16,910 nucleotides of DNA, taken from positions 1 to 16,910 of the forward strand of contig JAUXDF010000022.1 in the NCBI GenBank assembly GCA_030618505.1, written 5' to 3'. Source of the DNA: Spongiibacteraceae bacterium. GTDB taxonomy: Bacteria > Pseudomonadota > Gammaproteobacteria > Pseudomonadales > PIVM01. The position numbers and the translations under genes are program-made. Below are positions 1 to 7,089 of the stretch, in pieces (within the stretch, counting starts at the first letter, position 1; every line of letters begins with the position of its first letter). The notes under the pieces were generated by a model that ran no database searches, had not been told where the DNA came from, and worked only from the letters and a program-made list of their open reading frames with translations.

Positions 1-26
1 GCGGCCATACTTCTCCCTCTCCCCAA

Positions 27-50
27 CCCTCTCCCGCAAGCGGGAGAGGG
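27..50. repeat. REP-like short palindrome
   Basis: An 11-bp perfect inverted repeat (27-37 with 40-50) has an AA centre and lies in a C/G-rich stretch. A second, partial copy of the CCCTCTCCC motif sits just upstream at about 14-24. Elements of this type, CTCTCCCGC followed by its complement, are common dispersed intergenic repeats in proteobacteria. It lies about 95 bases beyond the toxin stop codon and could also stabilise a transcript end, but no T-run follows it on either strand, so I do not call it an intrinsic terminator. Confidence 0.6.
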
Positions 51-143
51 GGCAAAACCGGCGAAGTTCTGCTTAACTAAGTGCTATTCGGACCCTCTAT
101 TAACTCTTCTTTTAAAAATAACCGAGATCTAATTACAATGCGC

Positions 144-503
144 CTAATTTGCTCGTTTATTTTTCTCATCGTTCACCCAAGCATAAACAATGATTTTAGA
201 CTCTGAGTGAAAGCGGAAAAACAATCGGTACTGCTGAAAAAACTTAGCTCGAAACCAGTGTTTGTGTTGTTCTCCGAGAGTAGTGGCCTGACGGAATTCG
301 GTTAAAGTGGGATCCTGCGGGATGACATCAAAGGCCAATTTCGAGATAGCCGCCAATCGTTTAGTGGCGTTCTTCTTTGTGTAGTTGGCAAGGTCTTTCT
401 TACGGAGTTTATTAACCTGTGATTCAAGGTCATCAATTTGATCGAGAAATAATGGATGAGCAAAGATGCTCCATCCATTGATGACCAGCGGGGTTTTAAC
501 CAA
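144..503 (-). CDS. yhaV: YhaV-family type II toxin (predicted ribonuclease)
   Basis: A 119-residue protein that I recognise as the YhaV toxin. Family hallmarks are NGWSIFAHPLF at the N terminus, KNATKRLAAISKLAFDVIP in the middle, HWFRAKFFQQYRLFFR near residues 81-96 and the C-terminal VYAWVNDE. YhaV proteins have a RelE-like fold, cleave RNA and are neutralised by PrlF. E. coli YhaV is somewhat longer (about 154 residues), but the core is complete here. The frame has no ATG before the conserved region, so the start is the TTG at 501-503. A GAGG lies about 10 bases upstream, inside the end of the antitoxin gene. The start is two bases past the antitoxin stop, so the two genes are almost certainly cotranscribed and translationally coupled. 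Toxic activity is inferred from the family. Confidence 0.9.
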   Translation of the reverse strand: MVKTPLVINGWSIFAHPLFLDQIDDLESQVNKLRKKDLANYTKKNATKRLAAISKLAFDVIPQDPTLTEFRQATTLGEQHKHWFRAKFFQQYRLFFRFHSESKIIVYAWVNDEKNKRAN

Positions 504-505
504 GC

Positions 506-835
506 TTATTCATCCTCTTCAGAGAGGGGGCTATCCAGGTCGACTTCAATGCCGGAAACCAGACTCTTAACCCGATCAGCGAGGTCGTGGCTAATGCCTT
601 GTAAGTGCTCAGGGTTGTCGCTGACATCTTTGGCCAGAAAAGATAAGAACTGGCTCAGAATAGGGTCATCACCCTGTTGATCAGCACGGGAAAGTAATAC
701 CTGGCCATTAGCTTGAACGGTATAGCGGATTTTTTCCCGTTTATTCAGGCGCAGGGCCTTTCTCACAGTGTCTGGAACGGTGGTCTGGTAGCGGTCTGTC
801 AGCGTTGATTCGCTGACTAGAATGGGCTTGCTCAT
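506..835 (-). CDS. prlF: PrlF-family antitoxin (AbrB/SpoVT-like DNA binding)
   Basis: A 109-residue antitoxin and the partner of the YhaV toxin directly downstream. Residues 1-50 carry the swapped-hairpin AbrB-type DNA-binding pattern SESTLTDRYQTTVPDTVRKAL followed by LNKREKIRYTV. The acidic tail (EVDLDSPLSEEDE) is the kind of disordered region that wraps a toxin. The frame is open further upstream to 904. I place the start at the ATG 833-835 because GGAGG (843-847 on the plus strand, read on minus) sits seven bases before it and the AbrB domain starts right there. The longer form would begin inside the promoter described at 876-904. By family knowledge, PrlF together with YhaV represses the operon; the palindrome upstream fits this. 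Confidence 0.9.
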   Translation of the reverse strand: MSKPILVSESTLTDRYQTTVPDTVRKALRLNKREKIRYTVQANGQVLLSRADQQGDDPILSQFLSFLAKDVSDNPEHLQGISHDLADRVKSLVSGIEVDLDSPLSEEDE

Positions 836-875
836 ATATGAACCTCCAAAATAAAGGTGGGAGATAGATAAACTC

Positions 876-904
876 ATGGTAATGCATGTGCATTGCCTCG
901 TCAA
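876..904 (-). promoter_or_regulatory. prlF-yhaV promoter with embedded palindromic operator
   Basis: Read on the minus strand, TTGACG (plus 899-904) and TACCAT (plus 876-881) are separated by exactly 17 bases: a 5/6 match for -35 and 4/6 for -10. A 20-bp inverted repeat with one mismatched pair (878-897, halves GGTAATGCA and TGCATTGCC around TG) fills most of the spacer and covers part of the -10. A repressor bound there would block RNA polymerase, as expected for an autoregulated toxin-antitoxin operon. Transcription should start near 869, giving a leader of about 35 bases before the prlF ATG. Confidence 0.65.
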
Positions 905-1174
905 GATTGGTCATATCATGGGGTTTGTCAAGCTCAGGGAGAGCAAGATAGAAAAAATGAAAACAAGCGATAGAAAGGGAAAAGGGGGAGGCGGCAAAAT
1001 GTAGTACGAATGATTATTGTTTGTTCTCGTTCCTATTCCCATATGCCCATCACTAGATGCATCGGTGTTTTCAGTGCCGGCGGCTTACACGCAGAAAAAG
1101 GCCGGATTTTCCGAGCGGTGATCTGTTTGTGTTGATTTATCAATAATGGCACGAGTTTTTCTAGTGCTATTTTC

Positions 1175-2134
1175 TCATGCTTTGGTTTGTCGTGACAGTA
1201 GATAGACGCTCAGCAATATAATCGCCATGCCGACCACATGCCATCTAGTCATCGCCTCGCCGAGAATCAGGAAGCCAAAAAACAGTGTGGACACCGGGCC
1301 AATGGAGCCAATAACACCCGCCTGGTTTGAGCCTATATATTTGATTCCCTCACTCATCAAAAAGGAAGGCAGCACGGTAGAAAAAACGGCAATGGCTGCT
1401 GATAAAAAATAAACCGGCAGTGGTTGAATCAGGCTGCTTAGTGGTTTCGCCAATAAAAAGTGGATGCCAATTGCAATACTGGCGGCGATCATGGCGATGG
1501 CAGTAAACTGCTTGCTGCCTACTTTTCTGATAACTGTCTCGCTGCCGGCGATATAAATTGCAAAGGCCAGGGCAGCGCCGAAGGTCAACAAACTGCCCCA
1601 TACTACAGGTGGTAAAGTGATGAAGGGTGTTATGACATGCTCATCATTGGTGAGGTTGAAATCCTGTAGAAAAACCACTGCAATACCGATATAAGCGATG
1701 GCAATACAAAGGATCTGTTTCAGGGTGACTTTACGATGATAAAAAAGTGCTGAGATCAGAATCACCAGCGTCGGGTAGAGGTAGATAATCAGGCGGCCAA
1801 GATTAACGCTGATGTATTGCAAACCTTGCAGATCCAAAAAAGCGGCCACATAAAAACTGAAACACCCTAGTATGGCAATTTTCATCAATAGCCCGGAGCC
1901 TATCTTTGTGGCATTACCGCGCACTTTGATTGCCCAGAAAACAACAAGATAGAAGGGTAGAGAAAATAACATGCGCAGCGCCATGAGTGTGGTGGCGTCC
2001 ACACCATAACGGTAAGCCAATTTAATAAAAATGGCTTTAAATGAAAACAGCACGGCAGCAGCGCAGACGAGCAAAAAGCCTTTTTTTAATTCAGCGGCTG
2101 AATTCGCTGTATCTATACGTTGTGTATTTGTCAT
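1175..2134 (-). CDS. EamA/DMT-family inner-membrane transporter
   Basis: A 319-residue, highly hydrophobic protein with ten likely membrane segments arranged as two EamA (DUF6) repeats, the standard drug/metabolite transporter size and layout. The first repeat starts at about residue 18 (LLVCAAAVLFSFKAIFIKLAY) and ends near 155. The second runs from about 178 to 315 and contains the typical SNQAGVIGSIGPVSTLFFGFLILGE motif before the last helix. Such proteins export or import small metabolites such as amino acids or nucleosides; the substrate cannot be told from sequence. The ATG at 2132-2134 has no good Shine-Dalgarno sequence, but the next residues match a normal EamA N terminus. The channel gene upstream on the same strand ends 102 bases away, with a small palindrome between, so cotranscription is possible but not shown. 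Confidence 0.88.
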   Translation of the reverse strand: MTNTQRIDTANSAAELKKGFLLVCAAAVLFSFKAIFIKLAYRYGVDATTLMALRMLFSLPFYLVVFWAIKVRGNATKIGSGLLMKIAILGCFSFYVAAFLDLQGLQYISVNLGRLIIYLYPTLVILISALFYHRKVTLKQILCIAIAYIGIAVVFLQDFNLTNDEHVITPFITLPPVVWGSLLTFGAALAFAIYIAGSETVIRKVGSKQFTAIAMIAASIAIGIHFLLAKPLSSLIQPLPVYFLSAAIAVFSTVLPSFLMSEGIKYIGSNQAGVIGSIGPVSTLFFGFLILGEAMTRWHVVGMAIILLSVYLLSRQTKA

Positions 2135-2161
2135 AAGTTATTTATTCGTAGCCGTGATCAG

Positions 2162-2188
2162 TGTGCCCCGTGTAACGTTTTGGGCACA
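2162..2188. repeat. 7-bp inverted repeat in channel/EamA gap
   Basis: TGTGCCC (2162-2168) and GGGCACA (2182-2188) are exact complements around a 13-base loop that contains AACGTT. It lies 28 bases upstream of the EamA start. It may be a regulator site or a weak hairpin at the end of the channel transcript. No T-run follows on the minus strand. Confidence 0.35.
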
Positions 2189-2236
2189 GCGCGGCCCACG
2201 TAGTGTTTTGGCTGTGAGCCTGCGAAATCAAGGAAG

Positions 2237-3031
2237 CTAAGCCTGCTGTTTTAAAATCAAAACTTTCAGCTCATCAATTTTTTCATCAAGGTCTTCCAGT
2301 GTCAGTTCCTCGTGTGCTTCCTTTTTCATTAAAGCGTTTTCCTGCTCAAGCACATTGACGACGATACCGATGACCATGTTAAGAAAAGCAAAAGCGGTAA
2401 AAAAGATAAAAGTAATGTAGAAGAACCAGCTAAAGGGATAAACTTCCATTGTCTCATACATCACATCAGTCCAGTCTTCGAAGGTCATAATTCTAAAAAG
2501 GGTGAGCAGTGAGATTGAAATGTCGCCCCATAACACCGGGTTGATTTTTTCAAAGAGAGTGGAGCCTATTGCAGCGTAGATATAAAAAATAATGAACATT
2601 AATAGCAATACATAGCCTAATTGTGGCAATGCTTTAACCAAAGAGTTTAGTAGCAGTCGCAATTCGGGAATAATGGATATCATTCGCAAGACCCGAAATA
2701 CGCGAATAAGCCGTCCCACTAAAGCCATATCGCTGTTTTCGATTGGTATCAGGCTGATCACTACAATTAGCGTATCGAATATATTCCAGCCCTGTTTGAA
2801 AAAGTGTGCTTTGTGTTGCTCACCTAAAAAACGAATACTAATTTCGATGACAAAAATGGCGGTAATCAGCCAGTCTAACCAGCTGATAACGCGGAGTGTG
2901 GTGGGAGAAATATCATAGGTTTTTGCACCAACTACCAGAGCAGAAAATATAATAATAAAAACGACGAATAGTTCAAAAACCTTATTGCTACGTAGCTTAA
3001 GGAAGGATTGCTGGATATTGCTGGTTTCCAT
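2237..3031 (-). CDS. Voltage-gated cation channel, BacNav-type (6TM ion transporter)
   Basis: A 264-residue six-helix ion channel of the single-domain bacterial Nav type; four subunits would form a pore in the inner membrane. Segments are S1 about 18-37, S2 50-68 (acidic E63), S3 82-98 (D86 in WNIFDTL), S4 102-121 with gating arginines R107, R110, R113 and R116, S5 136-158 and S6 200-228. The C-terminal tail after LEQE looks like a coiled coil (about 228-262), as in BacNav tetramers. The filter at 183-189 reads TFEDWTD rather than the NavAb sequence TLESWSM. The frame is open to an ATG at 3163 (308 residues), but that start has no ribosome site and adds 44 residues unlike any channel. I prefer the ATG at 3029-3031, which gives the usual family length. 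Ion preference is inferred only. Confidence 0.88.
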   Translation of the reverse strand: METSNIQQSFLKLRSNKVFELFVVFIIIFSALVVGAKTYDISPTTLRVISWLDWLITAIFVIEISIRFLGEQHKAHFFKQGWNIFDTLIVVISLIPIENSDMALVGRLIRVFRVLRMISIIPELRLLLNSLVKALPQLGYVLLLMFIIFYIYAAIGSTLFEKINPVLWGDISISLLTLFRIMTFEDWTDVMYETMEVYPFSWFFYITFIFFTAFAFLNMVIGIVVNVLEQENALMKKEAHEELTLEDLDEKIDELKVLILKQQA

Positions 3032-3200
3032 AACTGCCTGGCTTACCTGAAATTTTAGGGCGACCGCTGGGCGCAGGCCGTAGGGTAGTGACTGTGTTGA
3101 TATTAATATTGCTGGCGGATTGTACCTGATTTGCCTATTTTCTTGGCAATTGAATAAAGCCATGTTGTTAAGTGGTTAAAATATAAGCGTAAATTACTTG

Positions 3201-3235
3201 TTTCTCTCTCCTGTGTACTACACTGGAGAGAGAAA
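3201..3235. repeat. Long hairpin in divergent channel/HPt intergenic region
   Basis: An 11-bp perfect stem (3201-3211 with 3225-3235, CT-rich against GA-rich) continues inward through one T-T mismatch into a 4-bp stem (GTGT with ACAC) around the loop ACT. It ends 38 bases before the ATG of the HPt gene and so would probably form in its 5' leader. It is not followed by a T-run on the plus strand. On the minus strand the bases leading into the hairpin are T-rich, but those after it are not. It could be an operator, a leader structure or a transcript barrier between the divergent genes. Confidence 0.5.
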
Positions 3236-3273
3236 ACAAAATAAATAGATACCAAGGTAAGAGGCAGGTGTGA

Positions 3274-4245
3274 ATGTCGAATTCAGATGTAGACCAGGAT
3301 GATATCCTTGATGATGAAATCATTGAGATATTTGCTGAGGAGGTTGATGAAGTTATTGAGCAAGTTAATGCTTTGCTTCCTCGGTGGTCAGAGGATCCTG
3401 CCGATAAAAGTGCTGCCGATGAGATTAGAAGGGCGTTTCATACCTTAAAAGGCAGTGGCCGAATGGTAAGGGCAGATGAGGTGAGTGAGCTAGCCTGGGC
3501 AATGGAAAGCATGCTAAATCGTGTTGTAGACGGTTCCGTGCCCTTGACTGATCCAATGCTGGCGCTGGTTGAAAGTGTTAGCCAGGTGATCCCCAGCCTT
3601 GTTGATGCTTATAAAAATCATCAGGCCAGTGTGCTGGTTGGCGTCGATATAGATTTGCTTATCTCTCAAGCGAATACTTTGGAAAAAGGTGAGTCGATTG
3701 AAGACGCTTCAGTGCAAACACCGCCTCTTTTAACGACTGCAGATGATGATAATGTTGCTGCAAGCTCTTTTATCCTTGAAGAATCGGTCTCAATTGACCC
3801 TGAACTATTTGAAGCGGTTAAGGAGCAAGTAGAATCGCTATCTGATAGTTTTGAGAAAATATCGGATCATATGCGTCGCTTGCATGAAGAGATGGGGAAT
3901 ATTCGCTCTGATATTCCTGCAATGGCTAGTGACTCTGATATTAGAGAGTTAACTAAAAAAATGCAGGCGGTGAATAAAGATGTTCAGGATCTTAAATATT
4001 TTGTGAAGACTGGTTATGAGAAAGCATTGGAAGACAATAATGCTTTGGGTCAAAGTGTTTCCAGTCAGCTTAAAAGCTCTGAGGACTACATTAATGAAGT
4101 TCGAGATGAGATACAAAGTGACATGCAGCAGGCGAGTGCCGCCTTGCACTCTGTTCGCGGCAGCATCATCGGCTGGTCGTGTGGCGCTGCAGTGATTTGC
4201 AGTTCAATCGCAGCGGCAGCGGTATATGTGTTGCTGGCGATGTAG
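3274..4245 (+). CDS. Tail-anchored single-HPt phosphotransfer protein
   Basis: A 323-residue protein with three visible parts. Residues about 11-118 are a histidine phosphotransfer domain, with the phospho-acceptor motif RRAFHTLKGSGRMV; the acceptor is His56. The surrounding sequence (EIIEIFAEEVDEVIEQ and ELAWAMESMLNRVVDG) most resembles HPt modules of ChpA, the very large kinase of type IV pilus chemosensory systems. An acidic linker (about 119-175) leads to a long, charged, heptad-rich helical region (about 176-290). The protein ends in one hydrophobic segment (297-322), which suggests a C-terminal membrane anchor with the HPt in the cytoplasm. There is no CheA kinase, CheW or receiver domain, nor any such gene nearby. 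The ATG at 3274 follows AAGAGG and GGCAGG. Role in a phosphorelay is inferred; its kinase and receiver are unknown. Confidence 0.82.
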   Translation: MSNSDVDQDDILDDEIIEIFAEEVDEVIEQVNALLPRWSEDPADKSAADEIRRAFHTLKGSGRMVRADEVSELAWAMESMLNRVVDGSVPLTDPMLALVESVSQVIPSLVDAYKNHQASVLVGVDIDLLISQANTLEKGESIEDASVQTPPLLTTADDDNVAASSFILEESVSIDPELFEAVKEQVESLSDSFEKISDHMRRLHEEMGNIRSDIPAMASDSDIRELTKKMQAVNKDVQDLKYFVKTGYEKALEDNNALGQSVSSQLKSSEDYINEVRDEIQSDMQQASAALHSVRGSIIGWSCGAAVICSSIAAAAVYVLLAM

Positions 4246-4322
4246 CTTGCTTTGCCAAAGACTTCTGTTTTGAAATAGAAACGCTAGGTGAAAGCTAACA
4301 CGGCCTTTTTTCCTGCGATTTT

Positions 4323-4919
4323 TTAGAGGGTGGGCAGTTCAGATAATAATTCTGCAACAGCCATGCGTAATCTTTCATTTCGAATGTTGGCTGGTAATGA
4401 TTTTTCGGTAAAAATCTGTACCTTTGAGCGCCACATCATTTGCCGGGTGTTTTTATCTATAATGATCAGAGCCAGTGAGCCCCTATCCAACTGTACTTGA
4501 TGACCACCGAGTCCTGCCGATAGTCCGACGATTCTGCCCAGGGATTCCTGTTTTTCATCTCCACCGATAGCCGCTATAGCATGCAGGTAGTAGCGGGTTT
4601 CTTTGCTGTCTTGGGCTACCTGGTAGCCTTTGCTGGACAGTTGGGAATTTAGCTCGTCTTCAACCCGCTTTACCCTGGCGGGTTCGAGCTTAGTGCTTTC
4701 TTCATGGTATATTCGCAGGTTTTCACTCCAGCTGACGATGGTTGGGCGGCCAGGGTTAAATTTCGGGTCTTTCACTGTAACTGATGTGAACTGCCTTAGT
4801 TCTGCGGGTAGTTGTTCCAATTCTGTTTTAAGCTGCTCGGCAGTTTCAGCAAATAGTGATGTAGAAAAAAACAGTGACAGAACGGGGCTGAGCAGTGCAA
4901 GTATCCATTTTTTCATCAT
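4323..4919 (-). CDS. Exported DUF4136-like protein
   Basis: A 198-residue protein with a clear signal peptide: MMKKW, a hydrophobic core LALLSPVLSLFF, and a likely signal peptidase I cut after SLFA (about residue 24). There is no lipobox cysteine, so it should be soluble in the periplasm or secreted. The rest resembles DUF4136-type proteins: a first strand around SWSENLRIY, a helix ending in LNSQLSSKGYQV, then GSLALIIIDKNTRQMMWRSKVQIF and a final helix RMAVAELLSELP. The function of this fold family is not known. It is convergent with the HPt gene (77 bases between stops) and divergent from the potassium channel. Two adjacent ATG codons (4919 and 4916) could serve as start; neither has a strong ribosome site. 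Family assignment is from recall of motif order and moderately sure. Confidence 0.7.
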   Translation of the reverse strand: MMKKWILALLSPVLSLFFSTSLFAETAEQLKTELEQLPAELRQFTSVTVKDPKFNPGRPTIVSWSENLRIYHEESTKLEPARVKRVEDELNSQLSSKGYQVAQDSKETRYYLHAIAAIGGDEKQESLGRIVGLSAGLGGHQVQLDRGSLALIIIDKNTRQMMWRSKVQIFTEKSLPANIRNERLRMAVAELLSELPTL

Positions 4920-5050
4920 GTTGATTAACCGTCGTTGTTGATAATAGTCATTGGAAAGGTATGTTTGAAGAATAAGGTGCTATGCTCTGGCATTGTAGAG
5001 TGTCGCGGTATAAAACGCATCATTAGATCGGCTATATTGTTATCTTTTTG

Positions 5051-5078
5051 TTGATGGCTTCTCGCTTGGTAATATAAT
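5051..5078 (+). promoter_or_regulatory. Candidate promoter of the potassium channel gene
   Basis: A perfect -10 hexamer TATAAT (5073-5078) is preceded at 16 bases by TTGATG (5051-5056, 4/6 match to the -35 consensus). Transcription would start near 5085, upstream of both candidate start codons of the channel gene. It is the best sigma70-like match in this intergenic region. Confidence 0.5.
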
Positions 5079-5175
5079 GACAGTTTCGTGCCTGTTATAA
5101 GGAACGCCAAGCCCTTGTGCGATGTCGAAGCAAATATTTGGATATCAAAAAGTACCACAAGTAAGGATGAGGATA

Positions 5176-5862
5176 ATGCCCAGGCAAAATGAAACCTATA
5201 TACCTGAACCGAAACAATCCAAATTTGGTTTTTTGTCGCTCACCTTGAGCCTTGTTGCCCTGCAGATTGTCCCCGTCTATTTTCCTGAGACTCATGGTTT
5301 GTTATATCGGCTGATGTTGGTATTGATACTGTTACCCTCCCTTTACCTTGTTGTAAACAGTCGCAGGGAGTTGCTGTTTGGCATTGTATTGGCTATTCCT
5401 ATAATCCTGACCGGTTGGTCAATGGAGATATTGGATGAAAACCTGCGCCTTTATATCAATAGTCTTTTGCATATTGTTTTTCTATCCTATATTTCCTGCT
5501 ACCTGCTGGTTTATTTGTTTGAGAACAGTGATGTCACAAAAGACATGATTTTTGCTGCAATCTGCCTTTATTTTTTGCTGGGTCTAATTTGGAGCCTGAT
5601 TTATTTTATGGTTGAACTGCATTTTCCCGGCTCTTTTAATATTACGGTTCCACCCAATATTCTGGATACCCGGTTATTGCTTGAAGAACTGGGTTATTAT
5701 AGTTACGTGACCTTAACGACGCTTGGCTTTGGCGATATAACGCCAGAGTCTCGAATCGCCAGATCCTGGACGACTCTAGAGGCAATCGTAGGCCAACTTT
5801 ATATCGCAGTGGTGATGGCACGGCTAGTTGGTCTGCATATATCCCGATCGCTAAGTAAGTAA
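5176..5862 (+). CDS. Potassium channel family protein (Ion_trans_2 pore)
   Basis: An integral membrane protein with a C-terminal potassium-channel pore. With the start used here (228 residues), the filter TTLGFGD lies at about 181-187, followed by ITPES and the inner helix AIVGQLYIAVVMARLVGLHI. Four or five further hydrophobic segments precede it (about 18-35, 42-60, 66-82, 92-115, 123-147), so it is larger than a minimal two-helix channel, but it shows no arginine-rich S4 and no cytoplasmic RCK/TrkA-N domain. GFG instead of GYG is common in prokaryotic potassium channels. The frame also has an ATG at 5122. I prefer the one at 5176 because TAAGGA (5162-5167) lies eight bases before it, while the nearest such site to 5122 is 18 bases off. 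It ends 40 bases before the RND adaptor gene on the same strand, so readthrough is plausible. Confidence 0.83.
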   Translation: MPRQNETYIPEPKQSKFGFLSLTLSLVALQIVPVYFPETHGLLYRLMLVLILLPSLYLVVNSRRELLFGIVLAIPIILTGWSMEILDENLRLYINSLLHIVFLSYISCYLLVYLFENSDVTKDMIFAAICLYFLLGLIWSLIYFMVELHFPGSFNITVPPNILDTRLLLEELGYYSYVTLTTLGFGDITPESRIARSWTTLEAIVGQLYIAVVMARLVGLHISRSLSK

Positions 5863-5902
5863 TTCAAGAAGGCCGGCGCCGCAGGTAAGGCCCAATACTG
5901 AT

Positions 5903-7087
5903 ATGACAAGGAGAACACTTTTGAAGCATCATCTTAGTCCATTGTTCATCGCTATTTTGTTGATTCTGACTGCCTGTGGAGATAAACCGCAGCAAGCAAT
6001 GCCATTGGTGGAGGTGATCGTTGATGAAGTGGTCTCCGTACCCTATAAGCCAAAGCACAGTTTTGTTGGCCGGCTTGAGGCTCGCCAGGATGTGAGCATC
6101 ATCGCAAAAGTAACGGGGTATCTTCGAGCGAGGCGTTTTCGCGAAGGGGAGCTCGTGGAAAAAGGCGAACTGCTTTATGAGATTGAAGCCGATCCCTTTG
6201 AAGCAGAACTGGCACAGGCGAAGGCTGATGTTGCCAGAGCAGAGGCTAACCGCAAGGTGGCGGAGCTGAATTATCAGCGTGGTAATACCCTGGTGGGTTC
6301 CGGCGCAATCTCCCAGTCACAAATGGATGATCTTAACGCCAAGCAGTTGGAGACCACTGCAGCTCTGGCATCGGCCCAAGCTAGTTTGATGAGTGCGCAA
6401 GTCAACCTTAACTATTCGACTATTCATGCGCCCTTTGCTGGGCGTATTGGCCGTAGTGAATTTGATGTCGGTGATTTGGTGGGGCCAGACTTTGGGGCGC
6501 TGACTACCTTGGTGAGTGTTGATCATATGCAGGCGACTTTTCAGGTCAGTGAGCGAATTTTGATGGAGGCAGAGCAGGATAGGGTCGTTGCCGCCGCCGA
6601 AGCTAAACTTGCCAATCGCGAAGCGAAAAAAGCGATTGTTTATGTAGAGCTGGCAAACAATACCCTTTATCCCCATCAGGGGGTTATTGATTTTGTCGCA
6701 AATCGCATTGATGAGAAAACCGGTACGATTGAGGTCAGGGCGTTAATTCCTAATCCAGAGGGTCGATTACGCCCGGGGCAATATGTACGTGTTGTGGTTG
6801 AAGTACCCGATGCCGCCAATGTGTTGATGATCCCTCAGTCTGCTGTGCAAGCAGATCAGAAAGGCCCTTATGTATTAATGGTTAGTCAGGATGGTTTGGT
6901 GCAGCGCCAGGATGTACAGTTTGATCAGCGGGTGGGTGAAAAAGTAGTGGTGATGTCCGGGCTGAAAAGTGGCGATCTGGTTATTGTGCGGGGAGTACAA
7001 AAGGCACGCCCCGGCCAGCATGTGAAGGTCAAAGTGATCTCAAGGGGCCCATCGGCTGATGGCACCGCTACCAACAAGGGAGCATAG
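5903..7087 (+). CDS. RND efflux periplasmic adaptor lipoprotein (AcrA/MexA type)
   Basis: A membrane-fusion protein of 394 residues that should link the inner-membrane RND pump encoded next to it with an outer-membrane channel. It has a lipoprotein signal with the lipobox LTAC; Cys25 would be lipidated. The standard order follows: barrel-sandwich/lipoyl half-motif (VGRLEARQDVSIIAKVTGYL and FREGELVEKGELLYEIE, about 55-97), a helical hairpin rich in Ala/Gln/Glu (about 100-165), the second lipoyl half (YSTIHAPFAGRIG), a beta-barrel (about 200-290) and the C-terminal membrane-proximal domain ending near 380. The start is uncertain. ATG 5903 is used, but an in-frame TTG at 5921 has AAGGAG seven bases upstream and would still leave an intact signal (Cys19). 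The permease gene begins two bases after its stop, so the two form one operon. Confidence 0.93.
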   Translation: MTRRTLLKHHLSPLFIAILLILTACGDKPQQAMPLVEVIVDEVVSVPYKPKHSFVGRLEARQDVSIIAKVTGYLRARRFREGELVEKGELLYEIEADPFEAELAQAKADVARAEANRKVAELNYQRGNTLVGSGAISQSQMDDLNAKQLETTAALASAQASLMSAQVNLNYSTIHAPFAGRIGRSEFDVGDLVGPDFGALTTLVSVDHMQATFQVSERILMEAEQDRVVAAAEAKLANREAKKAIVYVELANNTLYPHQGVIDFVANRIDEKTGTIEVRALIPNPEGRLRPGQYVRVVVEVPDAANVLMIPQSAVQADQKGPYVLMVSQDGLVQRQDVQFDQRVGEKVVVMSGLKSGDLVIVRGVQKARPGQHVKVKVISRGPSADGTATNKGA

Positions 7088-7089
7088 CC

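Noticed and set aside
836..904. Longer N terminus of the antitoxin
   Set aside because: The extra 23 residues are encoded over the promoter and the ribosome site, and the conserved AbrB-like domain starts at the internal ATG 835.
3032..3163. Longer N terminus of the voltage-gated channel
   Set aside because: No ribosome site precedes the ATG at 3163 and the extra residues resemble no channel domain. The shorter form has the usual BacNav length.
4246..4322. Terminator between convergent HPt and DUF4136-like genes
   Set aside because: Only a short CTTTG/CAAAG pairing with no usable loop and an isolated T-run were seen. No convincing hairpin plus T-run.
5122..5175. 18-residue longer N terminus of the potassium channel
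   Set aside because: The nearest Shine-Dalgarno-like site is 18 bases from ATG 5122, whereas ATG 5176 has TAAGGA eight bases upstream. Still possible.
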